From the NCBI RefSeq assembly GCF_003590645.1, contig NZ_CP031834.1, positions 4,278,501 through 4,342,500 on the forward strand: a DNA stretch of 64,000 nucleotides, in the 5' to 3' direction. The translations under genes were made by a program, and so were the position numbers. The notes beneath the pieces are model-generated. The model did no database searches. It was not told the DNA's origin and saw only the letters and a program-made list of their open reading frames with translations. Source of the DNA: Mesorhizobium sp. DCY119 (lineage in GTDB: Bacteria > Pseudomonadota > Alphaproteobacteria > Rhizobiales > Rhizobiaceae). This document shows positions 32,449 through 39,584 of the stretch, piece after piece (position 1 is the stretch's first letter; the number at the start of each line of letters is the position of its first letter).

Positions 32449-32454
32449 GTTACA

Positions 32455-32496
32455 CCACGGCAATCAAATGCTTGAAGATTATCAATGATTTGGGAA
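32455..32496. other. Residual host DNA between the two prophages
   Basis: About 42 bp without gene signals between the inferred Mu-like end and the CCA end of the tRNA-Thr fragment. The first five bases (CCACG) would be the target duplication of the Mu-like insertion. Confidence 0.5.
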
Positions 32497-32544
32497 TGGT
32501 GCTGCGAGAGAGGATTGAACTCTCGACCTCTCCCTTACCAAGGG
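32497..32544 (-). tRNA. 3' half of tRNA-Thr(GGT): attachment-site core of prophage 2
   Basis: On the minus strand the sequence runs CCCTTGGTAAGGGAGAGG, then GTCGAGAGTTCAATCCTCTC and CGCAGCACCA. It contains the anticodon loop CTTGGTAAG (GGT), the variable region, the T-arm (GAGAG TTCAATC CTCTC) and a CCA end. The 5' half is missing; the sequence diverges into phage DNA just upstream of the anticodon loop. An intact tRNA-Thr should lie at the other end of the prophage. Confidence 0.85.
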
Positions 32545-32678
32545 TATTACTTAAAGTATACAATCCTTATATTGTAAAGGATTGCGGCCCATCTTTTCAA
32601 GACTGCACGGATTTTGTGCGTGTTGGATTTGGCTTGCCACCCGTTGCCCGCCACCCTGCCACACTCTATTTTCCCCGA

Positions 32679-32837
32679 ATGAAGCCACCAATCTACACCC
32701 TGTACATGGTCCAGGTTTTCAAGTCGCCGCATTGGGTGCATGTCCTGTCGACATACGACAAGACGCTGGCGAAGCAGACTTTGAAAGAGATAGGCAAGTC
32801 CGGCCGAATCGAGGAAGTCAAGGTGCGGCGGAAGTAG
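32679..32837 (+). CDS. Small hypothetical protein next to att site
   Basis: A 52-residue ORF (MKPPIYTLYMVQVFKSPHWV then HVLSTYDKTLAKQTLKEIGK). The composition is protein-like, with a compact alpha/beta pattern and a basic C-terminus. No clear Shine-Dalgarno precedes the ATG; MVQVF at 32,706 is an alternative. No family is recognised. Confidence 0.35.
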   Translation: MKPPIYTLYMVQVFKSPHWVHVLSTYDKTLAKQTLKEIGKSGRIEEVKVRRK

Positions 32838-32838
32838 G

Positions 32839-33096
32839 CTATCGCCCCTTCGCAGACGCGTACGGATTTTTCACGGTCTTAGGCATGCGGGTCATTCCGA
32901 AATTCTTACCGTGGCACTTGCTGCAATAAAAGTGACGCTTGATTTCGTCGAAGAGCATGCCCTGGTTTGGCCCGGTCTTTGCCTTCAGGCGCTCCAGATC
33001 CATCTCGCCGTGATGCTCGCAGGCCGCGTTATAGCACCACAGCATGATCGTCGTGCCGTCGTCGATGAAGTCTTGGACGCAGTTTTTGTAGACCAT
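32839..33096 (-). CDS. Small zinc-ribbon-like protein
   Basis: The 85-residue start MVYKNCVQDFIDDGTTIMLW is chosen since upstream codons are low-complexity. Cysteine and histidine pairs stand out: CYNAACEHH and FYCSKCHGKNFG, a four-to-six ligand zinc ribbon. Similar small proteins are common in rhizobial genomes and phages and may bind DNA or protein. Four bases separate it from the next gene upstream. Confidence 0.65.
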   Translation of the reverse strand: MVYKNCVQDFIDDGTTIMLWCYNAACEHHGEMDLERLKAKTGPNQGMLFDEIKRHFYCSKCHGKNFGMTRMPKTVKNPYASAKGR

Positions 33097-33100
33097 CCGG

Positions 33101-33376
33101 CTAGACCTTACTGTCAGCACCCGGCTTATCCCGCCACCTCTGGCCATAGGCGCGGCAGATCGCGTTCGCCTTGAACGTACACGGCACGCAGGCGTCTTTG
33201 CACCGCGAGTCGCATATCATTTCTATGACATCTTTATGAGTTGGCTTCGCGTCGGCCGTAAGTAATTTGAGGCCAACAAGATGAGCGGTGTCTGGTCCCA
33301 GAACTGCAGACTTTCTTTCGCGCCCACGCACGAGCAAAAGCTCGGCCAACTCAGTCAATGTCTCCCATTTCTTCAT
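33101..33376 (-). CDS. Cysteine-containing hypothetical protein
   Basis: The 91-residue protein has a helical N-terminus (MKKWETLTELAELLLVRGRE), then ICDSRCKDACVPCTFKANAICRAYGQRW with five cysteines. That spacing suggests metal binding. It is the upstream partner of the zinc-ribbon gene. No function can be assigned. Confidence 0.55.
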   Translation of the reverse strand: MKKWETLTELAELLLVRGRERKSAVLGPDTAHLVGLKLLTADAKPTHKDVIEMICDSRCKDACVPCTFKANAICRAYGQRWRDKPGADSKV

Positions 33377-33449
33377 CAGAACAAAATAGGAACATACACC
33401 TAATGAGTCAACGCCCTGCTGTGGTCGTTAACCATGAATAGGAAGATTT

Positions 33450-33716
33450 GTGGACGCCCCTATTACCGGTTGCGAGATGTTTCAATTTGTAACAGATTGG
33501 CATTCGGGCGTGATAACCCGGATTGGAATAGGCGCGAGTGCGCCAAACGGTGCGGTTCGCTTGGCGGCGACGCACGAACCTGGCTTCGGCCGGGGGCGGT
33601 GCGTCATGTCCAGGCGAAAGCTAAAAGCCGCCGGCTGGTCTTCCAACCAGTTATCAACCCCCGGCTCTGCGCCACACGTAGCAGCAGAGCGAACAAAAAG
33701 CATTCATTCTACCTAA
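33450..33716 (+). CDS. Possible small plus-strand protein
   Basis: An 88-residue frame starting at GTG with AGGAAG six bases upstream. The first half (MDAPITGCEMFQFVTDWHSG) looks protein-like. The second half is basic and Ser/Ala-rich and less convincing. Otherwise 33,377-33,779 holds no gene. The region between 33,377 and 33,449 could be a divergent promoter. Confidence 0.3.
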   Translation: MDAPITGCEMFQFVTDWHSGVITRIGIGASAPNGAVRLAATHEPGFGRGRCVMSRRKLKAAGWSSNQLSTPGSAPHVAAERTKSIHST

Positions 33717-33779
33717 ACTTTGTTTGGGCGCGGTGCCCATTGGCAACACGTATTCAGATTCAAGGAAGGCGATAAAAGA

Positions 33780-34013
33780 ATGGAAGATATCCTCGCGGCG
33801 GGGGCCGCTACCGAACGCATCCAGTGCCCGGCAGAATGCAGAAAATGGCGATTCTCGCCTGGCAGCAAAGTCAATCACATCGGCGGTGATATGCCTGCCG
33901 TGGTCATGGGCCGCACTCTTACCGGGAATGGTCGGGAGCTCTACCAGATATTCGTGCTTTCCACAGAAAGCGCGCCGGTAAAATTCTTCCTCGGAGATTA
34001 TTTGAAGGGATAG
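33780..34013 (+). CDS. Small hypothetical phage protein
   Basis: The 77-residue ORF follows AAGGAAGG at good spacing. It contains FSPGSKVNHIGGDMPAVVMGRTLTGNGRELYQIF, a beta-rich pattern like small phage proteins of the 'DUF2158' style (positively charged opening, then PGSxVxHxxGGxxMxV). That similarity is suggestive only. It runs against the neighbouring minus-strand operon. Confidence 0.6.
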   Translation: MEDILAAGAATERIQCPAECRKWRFSPGSKVNHIGGDMPAVVMGRTLTGNGRELYQIFVLSTESAPVKFFLGDYLKG

Positions 34014-34076
34014 CCGGCGGAAGTTGGCGGCGTTGGGTATCCGGTTATACCCGAAAAGCGAATCCGGTGATAACAG

Positions 34077-34106
34077 AAAACCCGCCGAACTTGCGACCGG
34101 CGGGTT
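34077..34106 (-). terminator. Intrinsic terminator at end of early-type minus operon
   Basis: CCCGCCG and CGGCGGG pair around a 10-nt loop. On the minus strand the stem is followed by TTTTCTG. It sits 30 bp after the 34,136 gene stop; with its flanking AA/TT it may work weakly in the other direction for the plus-strand gene. Confidence 0.7.
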
Positions 34107-34135
34107 GACTATTGCGCATGTGAGATACGGGAAAG

Positions 34136-34345
34136 TTAGCGCGTGATGCCCAGCGATTCTCGCCGCATCGTTACGGCAAGATGTCGGAGACCTGCCGCGC
34201 TGGCGGCATGATGACTTGCGGCGTAGCTAGCCTTCTCCCTGATGTCCGCTCCGAGTCGAGGCTCATCCCGGCTTACCGTCTTGCACATTGCCGACTGCTT
34301 GTCGTGCCATTGCGCCGCCAGTTCGTAGGCCTCGGCTTTATTCAT
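34136..34345 (-). CDS. Small helical hypothetical protein
   Basis: A 69-residue ORF starting MNKAEAYELAAQWHDKQSAM in an ATGA overlap with the dNMP kinase. It is helical and basic, with EKASYAASHHAASAAGLRHL. No family is recognised. Coupled start and terminator downstream support it. Confidence 0.55.
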   Translation of the reverse strand: MNKAEAYELAAQWHDKQSAMCKTVSRDEPRLGADIREKASYAASHHAASAAGLRHLAVTMRRESLGITR

Positions 34346-34962
34346 GCCCAACGCCCCAGTGCCTCATCAAGCTTGTCGTGCAGTTCCTCACGGCTGCCGT
34401 CATTCGTGACTATCAGATCGGCAATGAAGTTCGCGCGCTCGGACTCGTGGCTGCCCGATATCCCGCCTCGCCCGTCGAGCCGGTAGATGTCACCGCCAAG
34501 CCGCCGGATTGTGGCCGCCTCATTCGGAAAGCGGCAATCATCGACGATCACACGTCCGCCGACTTCAATGATGGCCTCGACGCGCTGGCGCCAGATACCC
34601 ACCCAGAAGTCCTCGCCCATGCAGTTTCTGCCCCATTCGGTGCCCAAGGTCTGCATGGCATGGCGCGGTGTCTTGCCCGCCAGGCGCACCGACGGCGCTT
34701 CCTTCAGATCGCCCTCGATCTCGGCTTCGGTAAGGCCGACCGCGCGGAGCATATCTTTCAGGGGTGCCGCGAACTTCACAAGGGCGTATCCCTTGGACTG
34801 GAGGTAAGCCGCCGCGGTCGACTTCCCGCTCCCCGCAGCGCCACATAGGCCGACGATCTGGGGAAGATTGTCGTTGTCGGCCTTGCCGTGAGCGCGACAT
34901 GGTGGTGTACGTTGGTCGGGTACTTCTTGGTGGCCCCAAGGGCTGTATGCAAGGGCGTTCAT
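34342..34962 (-). CDS. Deoxynucleoside monophosphate kinase (phage dNMP kinase)
   Basis: The 206-residue kinase has P-loop GAAGSGKST at about residues 41-49, then GYALVKFAAPLKDMLRAVGLTEAEIEG, RHAMQTLGTEWGRNCMGEDFWVGIWRQR and VIVDDCRFPNEAATIRRLGG (Walker B-like DDCRFPNE). This is the T4 gene 1/T5-like deoxynucleotide monophosphate kinase pattern. It supplies dNDPs for phage DNA synthesis. The N-terminal 35 residues are low-complexity. Start MNALAY is chosen over longer in-frame options lacking similarity. Confidence 0.88.
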   Translation of the reverse strand: MNALAYSPWGHQEVPDQRTPPCRAHGKADNDNLPQIVGLCGAAGSGKSTAAAYLQSKGYALVKFAAPLKDMLRAVGLTEAEIEGDLKEAPSVRLAGKTPRHAMQTLGTEWGRNCMGEDFWVGIWRQRVEAIIEVGGRVIVDDCRFPNEAATIRRLGGDIYRLDGRGGISGSHESERANFIADLIVTNDGSREELHDKLDEALGRWA

Positions 34963-35071
34963 TTTTCCTCCGAAAGTGCACGGCGATACATGCGGTGCGC
35001 GGTGTAGTATGGGCACGACGCTGATTGGCCTATGGTGTGTGCTGCCGGGCGCCAGCCCAAGTGACTGTCGG

Positions 35072-35140
35072 TTAAGCACTGGTCGCCTGATGAATAATCT
35101 CGCCCTCGGTCAGCATCCGATATCGGTTATCCCAAGCCAT
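35072..35140 (-). CDS. Very short ORF (22 aa), possibly truncated gene
   Basis: MAWDNRYRMLTEGEIIHQAT then SA, preceded by AAGGAGGGGG and overlapping the upstream stop (TGATG). The 'YRML.EGEII' opening resembles longer small phage proteins, so the 3' part may be lost. The rest of 34,963-35,071 holds no gene signal. Confidence 0.45.
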   Translation of the reverse strand: MAWDNRYRMLTEGEIIHQATSA

Positions 35141-35520
35141 CAAGCCCCCTCCTTCTCTCGTTCCTTCACGCCCTGCCCGTCGTCAGGTACGTCGCGCACA
35201 GGCCCTTCCGGTCCCGTCACCTTGAAATCCGGATCGGCCGCAATCTGTCTGAAAACGGCAATCGGATCCTTCACGAGCGGCCGAAAGCGGCGGGCAGCGA
35301 AGGGCGGGTCATCATACCCATAGGTCGGGTCGACACCGCGATCGAGGCCGACCAGCCGAACACCGATGAACGGCGGGTCGATGTAATTGTTGAACTCGCC
35401 TATCCACCTGATTGTATAAATTTGGCCTTCCACGAGCTCGCAGGGAATCGAGACGTTCTGAATCGGAGCGTATTTGGCGTCGATGCAAACGACTTCCTGG
35501 CCGACGTAGAATTGGTTCAT
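35140..35520 (-). CDS. Hypothetical phage protein
   Basis: The 126-residue protein begins MNQFYVGQEVVCIDAKYAPI, beta-rich and possibly an SH3-like small barrel (FVGQEVVCID ... GQIYTIRWIGE). The second half is charged with a conserved-looking YDDPPFAARRFRPLV. It is coupled to the next gene upstream by a four-base overlap. No function. Confidence 0.65.
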   Translation of the reverse strand: MNQFYVGQEVVCIDAKYAPIQNVSIPCELVEGQIYTIRWIGEFNNYIDPPFIGVRLVGLDRGVDPTYGYDDPPFAARRFRPLVKDPIAVFRQIAADPDFKVTGPEGPVRDVPDDGQGVKEREKEGA

Positions 35521-35912
35521 TTGCCTTCCCCGTCAATATTAAGAACCTCTCGGCGCGGCGCAGACTCCAAGTCCAAAATCACTTGCGCGCGCTCCTCTCC
35601 GGTCAGCTTGTGAGCATCTGGTCCCCATGAAAAATGAACTCGCGTGACGCGCTTCGCGTCCCACATATCTGCGACTGCTCGGCCCTTTTCGCCCAGCATG
35701 TTGCGATACGCATGCATGAGATATTCAGCATTTGTCGCACGATGAACCTGCTTTTTGACCTCGGCTGCGTTCGCCTCCGCACACCGCTTGCGTTCGGCAA
35801 GAATGGCGCGGGCGACAATTTCCTGTTTGCCGGGCCAAACGTTGGCGGCCGAAGACAATTCACGGATTACGGCGCCGGCCACCATGCGGATGTCTCTTGG
35901 GATTTCGGTCAT
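35517..35912 (-). CDS. Hypothetical helical protein
   Basis: A 131-residue ORF (MTEIPRDIRMVAGAVIRELS) with RAILAERKRCAEANAAEVKK as a long helix. The remainder is mixed. The 'ERKRC' region is the pattern common in phage proteins that end 'AILAERERCA'. It overlaps both neighbours by four bases. Function unknown. Confidence 0.65.
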   Translation of the reverse strand: MTEIPRDIRMVAGAVIRELSSAANVWPGKQEIVARAILAERKRCAEANAAEVKKQVHRATNAEYLMHAYRNMLGEKGRAVADMWDAKRVTRVHFSWGPDAHKLTGEERAQVILDLESAPRREVLNIDGEGK

Positions 35913-36157
35913 GCCGCCACCCCATCAGGGGATTGGCGACGCGGCCAATCGTCGAACCCAACTGCATGGGGATTGCGGTATGTCGATCGTGCCTGTTGCC
36001 GAGCGACGGGCACGATATCGTTCGCCGGGGTATCCTTGGCGGACTTCTTAAGTTCTCGCTCACGCCTCATCTGCAACCCTAGGCGGATGCCTTCACGGTT
36101 GGAGCCCATTTGGGCTTCCGCCTCTTTTCGGGCGGAAGTAATTGCGTCATATGTCAT
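35909..36157 (-). CDS. Small basic hypothetical protein
   Basis: An 82-residue protein (MTYDAITSARKEAEAQMGSN) rich in Arg and Lys, with REGIRLGLQMRRERELKKSA helix and a disordered C-terminus. No family is recognised. It starts about 70 bp after the HD hydrolase stop and is coupled to the next gene. Confidence 0.55.
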   Translation of the reverse strand: MTYDAITSARKEAEAQMGSNREGIRLGLQMRRERELKKSAKDTPANDIVPVARQQARSTYRNPHAVGFDDWPRRQSPDGVAA

Positions 36158-36230
36158 TCGATCTCTCCTCTTGTGCGGTGGCCGTCAAAAGCCACGGTGT
36201 GGAGCGTGTACCGCGATCACAGAACCTCCA

Positions 36231-36956
36231 TCACGCCGCCACCCTCATGTTTTCGCGTTCCGCCATCAGCATTCGGAAAGTGTGCAGGAAGTACAATTCC
36301 GCAGTCTCTGGGGGCCAGTATTGAAGTTCGATGCCCAAGGGATCATCGTGCTTTGTATGCCAAGGCATGGGCGCCATATTGGCCAGCTCATCAGCGATAA
36401 TCCGTGTATCGGCCTCATGCACCTCGGCGGGCATCACTGGTGGCAGGTCGAATGTTTCACAGACGGCAGCCATTACGTTCATCTCTGCGGCCTTGTAGTC
36501 ACGTAGATGCCGCTTCAGAGGGCGCGGCACGTCGACCAGGTATGCTTCGCTGGCGTCATGCAACAGAGCCCACAGAGCCGCCTTGTTGCCGTAGTGCTCG
36601 ACAATCCAGCGAGTCATCAGTACCGAGTGTTCCGCCACGCTGTAAAACTTATGGCAGTGGCCCGCATATCGGCATTGCAAGCTCAGGCTGTGCGCAATAT
36701 CCTCGATGCAGATTTCATCAGCGCGTGGATCTAGCGGCCAGAACTTCTTGCCGGTGTACGTCTGCATGAAGTCGCCGTGGCGACTATCGTTGGCTGGCGG
36801 TCCGGCAAGCGGGTTGTTGCAGTCCGGGATCCAATACACCGTATGGTCACCTTCCGGCGAGCCAAGGTCAATACCAACAGTAAGCGGCCCAAACGTCTCC
36901 ATCGGCGTCAGATCATGCTCGACGTATCGGCGGGCGACGCTGTCCCAGTGTTTCAT
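36231..36956 (-). CDS. HD-domain phosphohydrolase with extra N-terminal module
   Basis: The C-terminal part from about residue 64 (MQTYTGKKFWPLDPRADEIC) is a phage HD hydrolase: AEHSVLM (His), WALLHDASEAYLVD (HD pair) and the helical end. These enzymes resemble YfbR-type nucleotidases and remove phosphates from dNMPs. Residues 1-63 (MKHWDSVARRYVEHDLTPME ... GIDLGSPEGDHTVYWIPD) are a separate small-protein-like segment. The ORF may be a fusion, or the real start may be the internal ATG. It lies near the dNMP kinase, consistent with nucleotide pool control. Confidence 0.8.
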   Translation of the reverse strand: MKHWDSVARRYVEHDLTPMETFGPLTVGIDLGSPEGDHTVYWIPDCNNPLAGPPANDSRHGDFMQTYTGKKFWPLDPRADEICIEDIAHSLSLQCRYAGHCHKFYSVAEHSVLMTRWIVEHYGNKAALWALLHDASEAYLVDVPRPLKRHLRDYKAAEMNVMAAVCETFDLPPVMPAEVHEADTRIIADELANMAPMPWHTKHDDPLGIELQYWPPETAELYFLHTFRMLMAERENMRVAA

Positions 36957-37291
36957 CGATTCCGCTCCTCTAGTCCGCAGGCGCGCATTGCCCGAAACAA
37001 CAGATCGTAAACACCGCGTCGTGTTCGATGGTGCCCTTCGGCAAGCGCGACTACCATTTCTTCGTCTTCACCGGACGTGGCGCCATTGACAGCATTGTCG
37101 CCAAACGTGAGGGAACCCTTACGCCATGCGGCACGAAGGGCGCCGGCGAAAGGTGGTGTCTTTTTCATAGCAACGGCATAATCCGCCGTGCCGTCAGGCC
37201 TCGTGAGAACGTTGGCTATTTCCATTATGCCTATAGTTCTCGCGCGGTCTTCACTCCCGCCTGGAAGCAGGTCGAAGGTCACTCGTATCAT
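36953..37291 (-). CDS. Hypothetical protein
   Basis: The 112-residue start at 37,291 follows GAGGAGAGA. The protein begins MIRVTFDLLPGGSEDRARTI and has FDLLPGG and IEIANV-like GIMEIANVLTRPDGTADYAV. This resembles a small conserved phage protein with a beta-sheet start. The C-terminal half is helical and basic. The longer in-frame ORF upstream (to 37,735) has no similarity and is rejected. Overlaps HD gene start by four bases. Confidence 0.65.
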   Translation of the reverse strand: MIRVTFDLLPGGSEDRARTIGIMEIANVLTRPDGTADYAVAMKKTPPFAGALRAAWRKGSLTFGDNAVNGATSGEDEEMVVALAEGHHRTRRGVYDLLFRAMRACGLEERNR

Positions 37292-37356
37292 TGAAATCTC
37301 TCCTCGGTGGTGGTTCGCCTGCTTGGTAGGCGGGCGAAGTTTGGTGGTTGGTTGAC

Positions 37357-37659
37357 TTAGCCGGGATACGTTTCGGCGTAGGTGTACCCTGGCCAGCAGA
37401 TCACTCCGCCCGCATGCAAATTCACACGATGTGGCGCACCGTCGATACCGAACGCGTACCGAAGCCATGCCACGATCAGTCGCCAATTGGACGGTGTTCC
37501 TTCTAGATGTTTCGTTTTCTGTCTGATGCGCCACACGAACCGCGCCGAATTGATTACGTGCTTCAGGAAGAGCAACCCAAGAGCCGCGAAAAGCAACGCA
37601 ACAACTAACAACACCGCCCACCCGACAACGAGAGCAACTGAGGTCATCGACGACATCAC
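37357..37659 (-). CDS. Small membrane protein
   Basis: A 100-residue protein with one long N-terminal membrane helix (SVALVVGWAVLLVVALLFAALGLLFL) and a basic cytoplasmic domain (RIRQKTKHLEGTPSNWRLIV). It overlaps the A1-like gene stop. No family is recognised. It may help anchor or regulate the upstream large protein, by context only. Confidence 0.6.
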   Translation of the reverse strand: MMSSMTSVALVVGWAVLLVVALLFAALGLLFLKHVINSARFVWRIRQKTKHLEGTPSNWRLIVAWLRYAFGIDGAPHRVNLHAGGVICWPGYTYAETYPG

Positions 37660-39548
37660 GCCACTGCCCTCCTTGGTTCGTTGTCATTCGCGGCTTGCAC
37701 GCGGAGAACGGGGCGTGCGGCTCGCCACTTGCCATTCTGCAGCGTGATCAAAGTGCGCTTGCCGTTGGGATACTGGACGATGTGCGCAACAGCCCACGAA
37801 CTCGGCCCTTTGTTGTAGCCATGGCGCAGGTTCATCGCTCCAGCGCAGTACACGCCGTCCATGATTTCAGGCGAATGCTTGTCGCCGATCGACATCTTCC
37901 GGCCGATACGCGCGAAGCCAGAGATTGTGCCCTTCGAACCGTTCGCGCCTCTAAACCCATGGTTTCCGCATTCCACGCCGTCGACAACGAAGCTCGCGCC
38001 GTCATGAACCCACTTCACGCCATCCAGTCCATCGTCGGACAGCATGCGCACGGCGGCCTCTAGCAGGCTGAATGTCGGCACGGGCTCGCCCGCGTCGAGA
38101 GCCTTCGCCTGTGCCTCCCGTGCGGCCAGGTAGGCGTCATCAAGCTTCAGGCCGTATCGGACGTTGATGCCGTCATTCCTGTACCGACCTTCCCGAATGT
38201 ATCGTTCCAGACCTAGGTCGTGATTGCTCTCGACCACCACAGGAGTGATGCCGGCGCGCCGAAGACGCGTGAGGAACCTAGCCACGGCCGCAACTTCATC
38301 CATAACGCTATCTCGACCACGCACAGCCATTTCATAGAAATGGGCGTTGTCGTTGGCGTGGTGATGGCTTCGCGTTTCGTTGTCGAAGACGTCGTGCGCC
38401 ATCACGACGTCTGGCTGCAGCGTGTCGATCACATTGTCCCGGTACGTGGTGGTGGTGTCCGTGCCAAAACCGAATGTGGCGAGGGCGTTTTGATGGTCAA
38501 GCTTGCGCTCATGGACGTCACCGCACACTACGGCCCGAACTTTGTGACCAGTCGATACCTTCCCGTTGGAGACGAAGATATCTAGGTCGTAGAATGACCC
38601 ATCATCCGCCGCGCTGATTTGGCGTGGGAAGATATCGCCGACGGCGTCAAACTCGACGATCGTGGCGCCAATGATGTGATGAAAGATGCTCTTAATTCCA
38701 GCCTTGCGCGGTATGACCTTCGGCTGCGTAACCGCCCCCGTTGTCATAACCTGATGCGCCTGCACGGCGGGATCGGTCGACGGAACCGACTTCAGCTGAA
38801 GCTTGGCATGTGGGAATACGGCCCATCTGCCGCGGCTGTACGTGACAAGATCAGAGATTGGTCGCGCCGCGGTGGGTAGTGTGTTCATCTCGCCAGCGAA
38901 AATGAAGTTTCCGCCGACTTCCATCTGGCCGAATGCGATGAAATCCTGAATGAGCGGCGAATACTGCCGAGAGGTCGGGGAGTTTTCGTTGAACCAAGAG
39001 GTTTCGTAGGTCCAGGGGCCGACCACTATTTCCGCGCCGATGTGGGCTGCGAACGCGCGAAGGTTTGTCCAGAACTGCTCATGGACTGGAGCGTCGTTCT
39101 GCGCCCCGGTAAACAGGTATTTCCGATTTCGGCAGTCGGCCACAGGGGCGACGCGAAGGGTGTCAGATACCCACGTTTTTGGCGCTCGTTCCGACTCGAC
39201 GTAGTCTTCCTCGTTCCGGTCATACCTAAGACCGGTTTGCGCCTCGACATGCACTGCCTCTGGATTGATGAGAGGGTAACGAGTCCCGGTCATCATTTCC
39301 ACGAGCCACTCCCGCATAGTCTCGGCTCGTGCCGAGGCGTGCTGCCCGGCTGACTTCTTTGTCGTGGTGGCTACAGGTAAGACAGGGTCGGCCAGCAACC
39401 CCTGTGCCGTTGCCCGCTTGATGCTGTCCTGTAGCGCGCCGCGTGACAAGCCCAAAGCCAAGGCTGTTTTGGACTGGTTGCGATCGTTGGCCAGATACGC
39501 AGAAACGCGCGCAGCCAGAACTTCGTCTGGAATCGGTGGTGTTGGCAA
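37656..39548 (-). CDS. Metallophosphoesterase-like protein, reminiscent of T5 DNA transfer protein A1
   Basis: The 630-residue protein has an N-terminal helix-turn-helix-like segment (QSKTALALGLSRGALQDSIK, about residues 25-45). From about residue 338 the motifs of a calcineurin-type phosphoesterase appear: CGDVH (343-346), MAHDVFDN (384-390), ESNHD (440-444), CGNHGFRG (about 530) and GDKHSP (about 560). The Asp/His/Asn placement follows the GDxH-GDxxD-GNH(D/E)-GHxH series with changes. T5 A1 acts in second-step DNA transfer and host DNA degradation and is the closest analogue I can recall. The gene sits after the lysis block near the att site. Confidence 0.6.
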   Translation of the reverse strand: MPTPPIPDEVLAARVSAYLANDRNQSKTALALGLSRGALQDSIKRATAQGLLADPVLPVATTTKKSAGQHASARAETMREWLVEMMTGTRYPLINPEAVHVEAQTGLRYDRNEEDYVESERAPKTWVSDTLRVAPVADCRNRKYLFTGAQNDAPVHEQFWTNLRAFAAHIGAEIVVGPWTYETSWFNENSPTSRQYSPLIQDFIAFGQMEVGGNFIFAGEMNTLPTAARPISDLVTYSRGRWAVFPHAKLQLKSVPSTDPAVQAHQVMTTGAVTQPKVIPRKAGIKSIFHHIIGATIVEFDAVGDIFPRQISAADDGSFYDLDIFVSNGKVSTGHKVRAVVCGDVHERKLDHQNALATFGFGTDTTTTYRDNVIDTLQPDVVMAHDVFDNETRSHHHANDNAHFYEMAVRGRDSVMDEVAAVARFLTRLRRAGITPVVVESNHDLGLERYIREGRYRNDGINVRYGLKLDDAYLAAREAQAKALDAGEPVPTFSLLEAAVRMLSDDGLDGVKWVHDGASFVVDGVECGNHGFRGANGSKGTISGFARIGRKMSIGDKHSPEIMDGVYCAGAMNLRHGYNKGPSSWAVAHIVQYPNGKRTLITLQNGKWRAARPVLRVQAANDNEPRRAVA

Positions 39549-39584
39549 AAGTGTTAGTCCTTGTTGGGGAATGGTGCGGCGGCG

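Larger units (their letters stand above)
1..32454. mobile_element. Mu-like (B3/D3112/RcapMu-type) transposable prophage, early end complete, tail end cut by window
   Basis: The block contains a DDE transposase A, AAA+ target activator B, Gam, GemA, Mor-like activator, Mu gp26-gp30 homologues, gpI protease and gpT head protein in Mu order. The tail genes (tube, terminator, lambda-like chaperone pair, tape measure) are of the long flexible type, so the virion is probably a siphovirus. The right-hand boundary is inferred from an inverted pair of transposase-site-like sequences and a terminal CA at 32,453-32,454. The other end lies left of the window. A cargo island at 8.2-14.4 kb interrupts the head operon. 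Confidence 0.85.
32001..32454. other. Mu-like prophage left end, non-coding
   Basis: No convincing gene. This stretch holds four TTCCCAC/GTGGGAA motifs (32,106; 32,176; 32,208; 32,400) and an inverted pair of GYGCAACTTCASTTGGCA sites, the outer one 6 bp from a terminal TGTAA. It fits the repressor-side phage end with transposase binding sites. Confidence 0.6.

Noticed and set aside
32340-32678. Upstream part of the plus-strand frame ending at 32,837
   Set aside because: It crosses the Mu-like end, host DNA and the tRNA-Thr fragment, so it cannot be a real gene. Only the part from 32,679 is retained as a weak candidate.
33482-33703. 73-codon minus-strand frame
   Set aside because: Sequence looks like the reverse of the possible plus-strand ORF, with no ribosome site or family features.
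34020-34045. AGTTGGCGGCGTT match to the Mu-like end sequence
   Set aside because: A 13-bp coincidence inside prophage 2 without the adjacent GCAACTTCA motif or a TG/CA terminus.
37292-37735. Upstream extension of the 36,953-37,291 frame
   Set aside because: The extra residues are basic and composition-poor and overlap the small membrane protein gene in another frame. The ATG at 37,291 has a good ribosome site.
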